Part shown: piece after piece, positions 24,469-31,906 of the stretch | Numbering within the stretch: the stretch's first letter is position 1 | Layout of the letters: each line of letters opens with the position of its first letter | NCBI GenBank assembly: GCA_007131285.1 | Contig: SLQV01000148.1 | Location: 1-37,089, forward strand | From: Myxococcales bacterium | GTDB taxonomy: Bacteria > Myxococcota_A > Polyangia > Polyangiales > SLQV01 | DNA: 37,089 bases | Direction of reading: 5' to 3' | The notes under the pieces: model-generated | Database searches by the model: none | What the model was told of the DNA's origin: nothing | What the model saw: the letters and a program-made list of their open reading frames with translations, nothing else | Made by a program: the position numbers and the translations under genes

Positions 24469-26715
24469 CTACATGCGCAGGGCGGCGTCACGGTTGACGA
24501 TGCGCGGCGTCAGAAAGATTAGCAGCTCGCCGCGCTCCTCGCGCATACGCCGCCGCTGAAAAAGCACCCCTAAGATGGGCAGGTCACCGAAAAACGGCAC
24601 TTGGTCGATATTTCGCCCCGTGTTGCGCGTGTAAATACCGCCGATAACCGCCGTGTGGCCGTCGGCGACAAGCAAGTTGGTCTGCGCCTCACGCTTGAGA
24701 ATAGTGGGGTCTCCTCGGTTCGAGGTGCGGGTGAAATCGGGCTCGTCTCGAGTCACTTGAACCGCCATCGCAATGGATCCGTCGCTGGTAACGTGGGGGC
24801 GCACCTTGAGTTCTAGTTTCGCCTCCTGGAAGGCGGTTTGCACGCCCTGCGCGCTGACCTGGGAGAAGGGGATCAGAGTGCCCTGACCGATGGAGGCCTC
24901 CTGATTATCCAGGGTCAAAATCTTCGGCGAAGACACGATGCGCACGATTCCATTCGCTTCAGCGGCACTCAACCGCACGTTGAGATTAAACGTGCCGCCT
25001 AAGCTGCCAAGCGTGAGACCGAGGGCGCCACCCTGTCCGGTCCCGGTGAGCGCTGGCAAATTCACCGCAAAATTAGGCTGTGTCGTCGGTCCAAAGGGGT
25101 TGAGGCCCGACGACTGACCGAGCGTGTTGATGTCAAAGTTTCCACCGGCGGCCCCCACATTGGCGGGAAACGCGAGACCGGTTGGATTGCCCGTCGCCGT
25201 GCTCATGACGAAGTCACCGCCCCACTGGATACCGATATCGCGCGTGTATTGACTGGTCGCCTCGACGATGCGTGCTTCGATGAGCACCTGCGGTGTTTGG
25301 GTATCCAGCGTCCGCACCAGTGTTTCGACATCATCGAGATTTTCGTTGATATCGCGCACGACAAGCATGTTGGTGCGTTCATCGACGGACACCGTGCCTC
25401 GTCCGGAAAGCAATTCTTTAACCCGCGGCTCAAGGTCTAGTGCCGTCGCGTAGCTAACGGGAATGAGTCGTGTTTCGAGCGGCGCCAACTGCTCCTTCTG
25501 CCGCTGCCGGGCAATGGCCGCTTCGCGCTCCTTCTCCAGCACTTCCAAGGGTGCAACGCGAATCAGGTTGCGCTGCCGCGTCATGCCTAACCCCTTGGAT
25601 TGCAAGATCACATCGAGCGCCTGATCCCAGGGCACCGAACGCATGCGAATGGTGACCGCGCCTTTAACATCGTCGCTGGTGATGACGTTGACATTACCAA
25701 TTTCCGACAGAAGCCGAAGAATATTGTGGATATCCGCATCCTTGAAGTCGAGGTCCACCGTCCGCCCGGAATACGTCGGCGTTTTTTTCTTGATGCTCTG
25801 CGCCACTTCGCCTTCCGCAGCAGCTTCGGTACCGCTTTCAATGAAGCCATCTGCAACAACACCGTCGTAACCACTGACCACGTCAAGCAGCTCCGCTTCG
25901 CGTTCTCGTGCAATCGCTACGGGCTTTTGCATCACCTTACCCTCCGCGTGCGGCGCAAAGAGCCACACAAGTCGGCGACCCTGGGAAATTACAGTCTGAC
26001 GCGCGTCAGCCTTCAGCAACACGTCAATGAAGAGCGCGTCACCGCGCTCCATCAACTCAATGCGTTCGACAAGATTGAGGTTTGAGTCGAGAAACTCTTT
26101 CGCAAGCGATTCAAGTGCGCGCGCGTGCGAAAGCTGCAGCCGGAAGGTTCGACGGCTCACTTGCGTGACGTCGTACGGCAGCAACTCATCAAAGGAAAGC
26201 TCTATGCGGTCTCGGGATTCGACATGTTGCGTGTGTACAGCCACCAGCAGCGCTTTGGCGCTCGCCTCGGAGAATGCCTTGAAGTCGAGTTTGAGCGCAC
26301 CGCCCTCGAGCGTTGCCTGGTGTGTTGCCGGTGCTGCAACTTCAATTTGAAAAATCAAACCCTCCGCACGGCGACGCGGACGCAGTCGCTCGATGAGTCC
26401 GCTGCCAACCTCGGCTTCGAGGGGCGTTTCCCCGAGCTGGGCGTCTACTTCAAGCGTGAAGCTCTTGCGGTTAGGCGAAGCGTGGACGCGATAAAGCGCG
26501 TCTTCAGGCACCCCCTCGAGGCTTAGCGTGGCACCCTGAATGGTATTCGCCACCTTTAGCTTCAAACGTGGCTTGACTCCAGAGCGACTGCCGTCCTCGG
26601 AGGTTACACCCAGCGCTGGGCTGGGCGGCAGCGCATGCACCCCACCCGAACCGCAAAACACGACCAGACTTCCAGCGCAGATTGCGCGCGCCGCGACCTT
26701 AAATACCACTTTCAT
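24469..26715 (-). CDS. pilQ: Type IV pilus secretin PilQ
   Basis: The outer-membrane channel through which the type IV pilus extends. From the ATG at 26715 it is 748 aa with a signal peptide (MKVVFKVAARAICAG ... VHA). Next come two AMIN-like peptidoglycan-binding beta regions (roughly 50-260), an STN/N0 domain near 318-395 (VDLDFKDADIHNILRLLSEI), an N1 ring domain (about 420-470), and the secretin core from 480 onward, ending in the hallmark VPFFGDLPILGVLFQRR and ELLIFLTPRIV. An alternative in-frame start at 26736 is less likely. It overlaps pilP by 17 bp. Confidence 0.96.
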   Translation of the reverse strand: MKVVFKVAARAICAGSLVVFCGSGGVHALPPSPALGVTSEDGSRSGVKPRLKLKVANTIQGATLSLEGVPEDALYRVHASPNRKSFTLEVDAQLGETPLEAEVGSGLIERLRPRRRAEGLIFQIEVAAPATHQATLEGGALKLDFKAFSEASAKALLVAVHTQHVESRDRIELSFDELLPYDVTQVSRRTFRLQLSHARALESLAKEFLDSNLNLVERIELMERGDALFIDVLLKADARQTVISQGRRLVWLFAPHAEGKVMQKPVAIAREREAELLDVVSGYDGVVADGFIESGTEAAAEGEVAQSIKKKTPTYSGRTVDLDFKDADIHNILRLLSEIGNVNVITSDDVKGAVTIRMRSVPWDQALDVILQSKGLGMTRQRNLIRVAPLEVLEKEREAAIARQRQKEQLAPLETRLIPVSYATALDLEPRVKELLSGRGTVSVDERTNMLVVRDINENLDDVETLVRTLDTQTPQVLIEARIVEATSQYTRDIGIQWGGDFVMSTATGNPTGLAFPANVGAAGGNFDINTLGQSSGLNPFGPTTQPNFAVNLPALTGTGQGGALGLTLGSLGGTFNLNVRLSAAEANGIVRIVSSPKILTLDNQEASIGQGTLIPFSQVSAQGVQTAFQEAKLELKVRPHVTSDGSIAMAVQVTRDEPDFTRTSNRGDPTILKREAQTNLLVADGHTAVIGGIYTRNTGRNIDQVPFFGDLPILGVLFQRRRMREERGELLIFLTPRIVNRDAALRM

Positions 26716-27391
26716 TCTCGACCTCGTAGAGCGCAAGCGTGCGGGACTTTAAAACTTTGTTGGGAGATGTCGGGTCCTCCCGAGTGATAACCATCGCATG
26801 AGCTCGAATACTTTCGACTCTCCAGTTGAGCAGCACCGAGACGTCCTCCGCACCGCTTACTCTCACAATTTCAGGACGACCGACATAATCGCCCTGGCGC
26901 ACCGTATGCCCCACGCCGATGCGGTCCACGAGCATCGCACGAGGCGCAGGTATTCCACTGATAATTGCGATGATGCGCATTTCATCGATGCTCGTTTCGG
27001 GCAGAAGCACCGCCCGTTGAGGGCCCTCTGGTAGCTGGCCACGAAAGACGTCGATATACGCCCGGAAAGGGTCACGTTGCCGTTCGGACTCTAGAAAACG
27101 TGATTCGGTCAGTTCGAAGTTCGCAACATCCGTCGCAGAAACGGACTGCCCGGAGGCAGTGCTTCCTCCGTCAGGCGCCGCCGCGTTGCTCGGCGCTGGG
27201 CTAGTGCCGCGTGCGGCACCAGGCATACCCCGCACACTCACGAACTCCTCATTATCCCCACAACCCCATACGCTCACAGCAAGCGCCATGACGCCCACCG
27301 CGATCCATGCGGTGCGTCGCTGTTCCGAGCGCAGCCCACAAAGGGTTTGGTGCGTCAAGACACACCCGTGTTGTCGCGTAAGCGGTGTCAT
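26699..27391 (-). CDS. pilP: Type IV pilus alignment lipoprotein PilP
   Basis: The inner-membrane lipoprotein that links the PilN/PilO pair to the secretin PilQ. It is 230 aa, with a hydrophobic leader ending in SVWGC (putative lipidated C44), a Pro/Ala/Ser linker, and the C-terminal HR-type beta domain (IDEMRIIAIISG ... VRQGDYVGRPEIVRV) that binds PilQ. The start overlaps the pilO stop as ATGA. The leader lies some 28 residues in from the first ATG. Confidence 0.92.
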   Translation of the reverse strand: MTPLTRQHGCVLTHQTLCGLRSEQRRTAWIAVGVMALAVSVWGCGDNEEFVSVRGMPGAARGTSPAPSNAAAPDGGSTASGQSVSATDVANFELTESRFLESERQRDPFRAYIDVFRGQLPEGPQRAVLLPETSIDEMRIIAIISGIPAPRAMLVDRIGVGHTVRQGDYVGRPEIVRVSGAEDVSVLLNWRVESIRAHAMVITREDPTSPNKVLKSRTLALYEVENESGI

Positions 27392-28095
27392 GCACCACCT
27401 CGTGCTTGAACGCGCTTGGCACGCTCGCCCCGAATATCGACCATGGCGGTGCTCGGAGAAGCAGCCGGCGCGTGCGGCAACAACGCGGCGGAGGCCGGCG
27501 CGCCGTCGGCGGAAGGGCTTGGTTTGCGGAATGTTGTCGCCAACACTTCTACCTCTAGCGTCGAGGATGAGTCACCACTTTCGGGTTTAGCCAGCTTTAG
27601 GCGCACGTTCTCCAAGTTGATCGCACGGTCGAGTTTGCTCACGTTGTAAAAGAACTTGAACACCTGATGGAAAGTGCCACGCAAACCGAGGTTGACCGGC
27701 ACCTTAACGTAGAGCGGCTGTGGTTGCTCTGCGCGAGGTTGCACAAGGGAAATATCTAGACCGCACAGTTCAGCGACGCGGTTAAGATCTTTAAGAAACG
27801 CAGCGATCTCCGCTTCCGCAGGCAAGGTTCGGCGATTACGCTGATCAATGGCGCGACGCGCAAGGAGCGCCTCTGATACACGAACGAACTCTGATTTTCG
27901 CGCCTCCGCAGCGCGCTCTTTCTCTTTTAAGTCCTCAAACCGGCGTGACGCGGCTTCGAGGTCGTCGTTCAGCGGCCGATAAAGCGCAACGTAGTAGACG
28001 CTGGTGACCAAGCCGAGCAACACCACAAGAACCAGCATCTTCGCAGGTGCGGGCAGGTAGTTGAAGTTAGGCAGCTTATCGATACCAAAAGGCAT
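27388..28095 (-). CDS. pilO: Type IV pilus inner-membrane protein PilO
   Basis: A bitopic inner-membrane protein of the alignment subcomplex. It is 235 aa, with one transmembrane helix at about 20-40 (MLVLVVLLGLVTSVYYVAL), a coiled-coil region (about 43-80), and the ferredoxin-like periplasmic domain typical of PilO (KVPVNLGLRGTFHQVFKFF). The C-terminal tail from about 190 is Ala/Pro/Ser-rich. It is 40 bp after pilN and overlaps pilP by four bases. Confidence 0.93.
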   Translation of the reverse strand: MPFGIDKLPNFNYLPAPAKMLVLVVLLGLVTSVYYVALYRPLNDDLEAASRRFEDLKEKERAAEARKSEFVRVSEALLARRAIDQRNRRTLPAEAEIAAFLKDLNRVAELCGLDISLVQPRAEQPQPLYVKVPVNLGLRGTFHQVFKFFYNVSKLDRAINLENVRLKLAKPESGDSSSTLEVEVLATTFRKPSPSADGAPASAALLPHAPAASPSTAMVDIRGERAKRVQARGGA

Positions 28096-28135
28096 AAGGT
28101 TCGTACTATCTAAAGGCCGGTGTGTGCGTTCTGCA

Positions 28136-28783
28136 TCAGTAGGCGAGCTTGCTTTTCAGCGAAAACGCGATCCAGTTGGTGCCTGTTCCGCGGTCTTTGA
28201 CAGCCTCGGTCTTTTCGAGTGTGACACCATCGAAGAGCTCCGAGAGCGCCAAACGCCGAAGAAACTCGGCGACATCTTCATTCGTCTTGCCACGGCCCTC
28301 GATCGAGCAGCTACGGTTGTCCTCGGCGAATCGCTCGATCCACAGTCGCTTTGGATCCCAGTCTCGATTGAAGCCTGAGAGCGGATTGTCTCGGCGCATC
28401 TGCTCAAGCTTCTCTGGGCGAATGGTAGGCCCGCCATCAAGGCTAAGAATTTTCGATAACTCAAGGATGGTTCGGGTAGGACCTGTGCGCGCTCGATTCA
28501 ACTCAGCTACTGTAGCCTCGAGCTCCTCGCTCGATTTCAAGCGTAGCTGCAACGCGTCAAGCTCTTGGGTCTCTCGGGTCAGGCGGGTGACCTTGGTGTC
28601 GAGCGACCGGTTCTGCTCAAGCTTCTGTGCGAGCTGGTCGCCTAGACCCAGGTAGTTGACCGCAAGCAGAACGAGCCAGACCACCGACACAACGGCGTAG
28701 ACGATGTACCATATCTGCGTATTGGCGGTGGCAACCTGCGCTCCACGCGCTTTGCCGCCGGGCAGTAGATTAATGCGAATCAT
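28136..28783 (-). CDS. pilN: Type IV pilus inner-membrane protein PilN
   Basis: It pairs with PilO in the membrane and with PilM through its cytoplasmic N-terminus, MIRINLLPGGK, the conserved INLLP motif that docks into PilM. One transmembrane helix (about 26-48), a coiled coil (51-90) and a compact periplasmic domain follow, 215 aa in all. The ATG overlaps the pilM stop by four bases. Confidence 0.95.
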   Translation of the reverse strand: MIRINLLPGGKARGAQVATANTQIWYIVYAVVSVVWLVLLAVNYLGLGDQLAQKLEQNRSLDTKVTRLTRETQELDALQLRLKSSEELEATVAELNRARTGPTRTILELSKILSLDGGPTIRPEKLEQMRRDNPLSGFNRDWDPKRLWIERFAEDNRSCSIEGRGKTNEDVAEFLRRLALSELFDGVTLEKTEAVKDRGTGTNWIAFSLKSKLAY

Positions 28784-29853
28784 TGAAAACGCTCCCGCTC
28801 TCGGCGCAAGCCTAGGCCCAGCGCGACGTTAAGCTCGGAGGAGCTTTCGCGGAACGCGTCAATATTATTGGCTTTTTCGCTGAAATCAACGCCAGCGGTC
28901 GCATCGAGCAGGCGCACATCGCAGCCCGCGCGCTCTGCAATCGCACCCAGCAGACCGTAGAGGCGCCCGGAGCCGCCCGAAAGTAGAATGCTCTGCAAAC
29001 GTTTATCCACGGCGGTCGCCAGGTAAAAATCCAACGTGCGTTGTATCTCGCCCGCAAGCTCCTCAGCGGCCAGCTCTAGAGCCTCGCGCACTGAGCGGTC
29101 TGCCATGCCACCCGAGTCGCGCCTGCACTTCAGCGTCTCCGCTTCCTCACGGGCAATACCAAGCTGACGCTGGAGGGCTTCGGTGACGCGGTCACCGCCA
29201 GTGGTGACGTCGCGCGTAAAGGCGCTCGTCCCCGAGGCGATCACGTTCAGCGTTGTCAGCGACGCGCCGATATGGACAATGGCCGTATGCTCGCTCGCGT
29301 TGATGCCCGCCGGCAGCGTACGTGCGTAAAGGTTTTGCAGCGCGAGCGCATCAAGGTCGATCACCTTGGGCTTGAGTCGCGCTTCTGAAGCGAGGTTGGA
29401 GAGGTCACGAATCTCATCCTTTTTAGCCGCCACAAGCAACACATCCATTTGCCCCTGTACTGGCCTGCTCGCGAGCACCTCGTAATCTATGTGGACGTCA
29501 GAGAGCGCGAACGGGATGTGCTGCTCTGCCTCCCATATGGCTTGCTCCTGCAGCTCCTCGGGACTCATGATCGGTATCGCTATTTTCTTGATGATGACAC
29601 CGTGGCCGCTGACGCGAAGCGCCACTTCTCGGTGTTTACAGCCATCAAATAGTCGCTCGAGCGCTTCTACAACTGCACCCGCATTCATAATGTGGCCATC
29701 TACGATGCTCTGCGCGGGCAATCGCTCAATGCCCCAGCGCACGACGCGTGGACGCTCCTTTGGGCCTCCCTCGAACTCGCACACCTTGACCGAGCTGCTG
29801 CCGATATCGACACCTACGAGATAGCGACCTTCGTCTTTATTGCGGAACCACAC
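28780..29853 (-). CDS. pilM: Type IV pilus actin-like ATPase PilM
   Basis: The cytoplasmic, FtsA-like ring component that binds PilN. The GTG at 29853 is preferred: it gives VWFRNKDEGRYLVGVDIGSS, just as other PilM begin, has GGGGTG some seven bases upstream, and yields 357 aa. The frame is open to 29988, but those 45 residues have no family likeness. Nucleotide-binding motifs are VDIGSSSVKV near 14-23, IVHIGASLTTLNV (phosphate 2-like) and LLSGGSGRLYGL near the C-terminus. First gene of pilMNOPQ. Confidence 0.95.
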   Translation of the reverse strand: MWFRNKDEGRYLVGVDIGSSSVKVCEFEGGPKERPRVVRWGIERLPAQSIVDGHIMNAGAVVEALERLFDGCKHREVALRVSGHGVIIKKIAIPIMSPEELQEQAIWEAEQHIPFALSDVHIDYEVLASRPVQGQMDVLLVAAKKDEIRDLSNLASEARLKPKVIDLDALALQNLYARTLPAGINASEHTAIVHIGASLTTLNVIASGTSAFTRDVTTGGDRVTEALQRQLGIAREEAETLKCRRDSGGMADRSVREALELAAEELAGEIQRTLDFYLATAVDKRLQSILLSGGSGRLYGLLGAIAERAGCDVRLLDATAGVDFSEKANNIDAFRESSSELNVALGLGLRRERERFQ

Positions 29854-30401
29854 TGGCGAGCACCCCAAGTTCTGCGGAACCCTCTCCGCCGAACGCCACT
29901 CTATCTCAGCGAGGCACACTCGGTAAAGTTCACACCAACAATGGCTCCTGGCAGTGAATATTCCGTAGCATGGGAGCACCCCGTGCAACGCGAGGCTGCG
30001 CGAGGGGTCTCGCGTTCGAGATTAAGCCTCGCGGCCGTTTGTCAGCCTTGTCGAGTTGCGGTACATTGCCGCCGTGAGTCGTTGAACACCTGAGTTAACC
30101 GGCCCGAGCCATTACACGCTGGCGCAAAAGACGCCGGCCCCCGTCAAGAATGCAGCAGCACGCATGGTCTGGAATGCCTGGCCTGGAGCGCATCGTCTGA
30201 ACCGACTGGCCAAACGTGACTGATAAAAGGCAGCTGGCTGAGAGCGCTTAACTTTAAGGAAGAGGCTCAAGCAGGCTCTGTGTGGCACACTTAGCGTGCC
30301 ACAAGGTTGACAACGACGGGTGGCACATGGCCCGTGTCGTGCGAGCCAAGACCTATTCTGCGCAAAGCTACATGTTTCAGTGGATCCTTGGGAAACGCCA
30401 A
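29854..30401. other. Divergent region between pilM and the LysM-DUF882 gene
   Basis: About 550 bp that should carry the promoters of the pil operon (-) and of the cell-wall gene (+). I found no sigma54 -24/-12 pair with correct spacing and no clear sigma70 boxes. It holds a strong inverted repeat at 30281-30303. Open frames here are shadows. Confidence 0.4.
30281..30303. repeat. 8-bp perfect inverted repeat in the pilM/LysM-DUF882 divergent region
   Basis: TGTGGCAC (30281-30288) and GTGCCACA (30296-30303) are exact reverse complements with a 7-base spacer. This is operator-like symmetry; TGGCAC recurs at 30321. There is no T-run, so it is not a terminator. Confidence 0.55.
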
Positions 30402-31787
30402 ATGACGCAAGATATACGCCTACGGCTAGGCCGTCCTCACCGAGACAAGCACGGGCTTCGAGTGCTCATTTTAGGTTTACCGAAGCGCCGGTATTGCAAA
30501 AAGAGCACGACGCTGAACGGCGGCCGCTTCGCCCCTATCGCATCCGCGCTGATTCAGGTAGCCGGCGTCGTCTTAGGCGTCACGGCATCCAAGGTGCATG
30601 CGGAGCGCATTCATCAAGTGGCATCGGGGCAAACCCCAGCTCAAATCGCATCCAAATATCGTGTCTCTGTCCAGAACCTCTTGGCCGCCAACTCGATGAG
30701 CCAAGGCGACTTCATTCGCCCTGGTCAGTCGCTACGCGTGCCAGAACAGGGCGTTGTCTTTGTGAAAGCAGGCGACAGTCTCTCGGCGCTTGCCAAAAGT
30801 CATGGTGTTTCGGTGTCAAGCCTGATGAAAGCCAACCGCCTCAGCGACGGCGAAGTGATCCAGGTAGGCCAGAAGTTGCTGCTACCCGGCTATCAAGCAG
30901 CCCACCTGCAACGGAAAGCGGCCAAGCGTTGGGGCGAGCCGCGCAACCCTGGTGTGGCGAAGTTTGCGAGGGTCTACCCCCAGCAGAAACGCACCATTCG
31001 CTTGGTCGATAAGCGTGGTCGCACGCGCATGGCAGCCCGGCGCGCCCTGCGAGCGCTCTTTCGGGACAATGCTTCAGGCAAGACCATGCTGCCTAATGCG
31101 CGGCTGGTACAACTGCTCGCCCGCGTATCCGACCACTTCGGCGGACGACCCATTCATATCGTGTCGGGTTACCGCACACGCGGTGGATACACGAGCGAAG
31201 GCAGCCGGCACACAAGTGGACGTGCTGTCGACTTTCGAATTCCCGGGGTTCCAAACAGGGAATTGCGAGACTTCTGTCGCACACTCCCCGGCGTAGGCGT
31301 GGGGTTTTATCCAAACAGCACGTTTGTACATCTTGATGTACGCGATGACGGCGCTTTCTGGGTAGATGTTTCGCGCCCGGGGCAGAAGCCAACTTACGTC
31401 AAGGCCGCCGAGTATAAAAAGCGTAACCACACAAAAGAGTCCGACGATAGCGAAGCGGAAGGTCGCGCCAACGCCGCAAATAACGCGGCCGCAAGCGCCG
31501 CTGCCGATGAGGAGGCGCTTTCCGAAGCGGAGCATCTCGACAAGGATGAGGCAAGTGCCCCCCAATCCTCCAAGGCTGCATCGGATACCGCACCCGGTAA
31601 GGCCCGCGGAGACTCGCAACGCAGAAAGCCTTCAGATTCAAATCAGCCCGACAGTCCGTCACCCGCCAAATCGCCGACCAAAACCAAAGATACGCTCGAC
31701 ACACCCCTGAATTCTCCTGCCGCGCGCGAGTCAGACATCGATGCGACGGCTGTCCACAAAGGTGCGAATCAGAGGGGCGCAACCTGA
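30402..31787 (+). CDS. LysM-LysM-DUF882 (M15-like) cell-wall protein
   Basis: An exported peptidoglycan-binding protein, probably a murein hydrolase or carboxypeptidase-type enzyme. From the ATG at 30402 it is 461 aa; GTG at 30462 or earlier starts (to 30282) are possible, since the signal peptide (ALIQVAGVVLGVTASKVHA) lies well inside. Two LysM modules (about 69-113 and 118-162) precede a DUF882/M15_2 domain (about 190-325) in which the zinc ligands appear kept: His270 and Asp277 in RHTSGRAVDF, and His310 in FVHLDV. The last 120 residues are Lys/Ser/Asp/Ala-rich and disordered. It is divergent from pilM, which suggests, but does not prove, a role in the wall opening for pilus assembly. Confidence 0.85.
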   Translation: MTQDIRLRLGRPHRDKHGLRVLILGLPKRRYCKKSTTLNGGRFAPIASALIQVAGVVLGVTASKVHAERIHQVASGQTPAQIASKYRVSVQNLLAANSMSQGDFIRPGQSLRVPEQGVVFVKAGDSLSALAKSHGVSVSSLMKANRLSDGEVIQVGQKLLLPGYQAAHLQRKAAKRWGEPRNPGVAKFARVYPQQKRTIRLVDKRGRTRMAARRALRALFRDNASGKTMLPNARLVQLLARVSDHFGGRPIHIVSGYRTRGGYTSEGSRHTSGRAVDFRIPGVPNRELRDFCRTLPGVGVGFYPNSTFVHLDVRDDGAFWVDVSRPGQKPTYVKAAEYKKRNHTKESDDSEAEGRANAANNAAASAAADEEALSEAEHLDKDEASAPQSSKAASDTAPGKARGDSQRRKPSDSNQPDSPSPAKSPTKTKDTLDTPLNSPAARESDIDATAVHKGANQRGAT

Positions 31788-31825
31788 TACGTCGCGTACC
31801 CGCTTGAACTGCCGCATGCGTGCGC

Positions 31826-31842
31826 TCGTTTGTCGCAAACGA
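31826..31842. terminator. Hairpin between convergent LysM-DUF882 and alaS genes
   Basis: TCGTTTG (31826-31832) and CAAACGA (31836-31842) form a perfect 7-bp stem with a 3-base loop between two convergent genes, a place where a bidirectional terminator is expected. No T-run is present on either side, so confidence is low. Confidence 0.35.
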
Positions 31843-31906
31843 CCCCGCATCGATCAGCGCGGCGGCACGCGTCGGGCGCGTTGAATGGCCCGGGAAACCG
31901 TGGATG

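Noticed and set aside
30283-30300. Possible sigma54 promoter (TGGCAC) near the pilM/LysM-DUF882 divergence
   Set aside because: The spacing from GG to GC is wrong for a -24/-12 element at both TGGCAC copies; the sequence is better explained as an inverted repeat.
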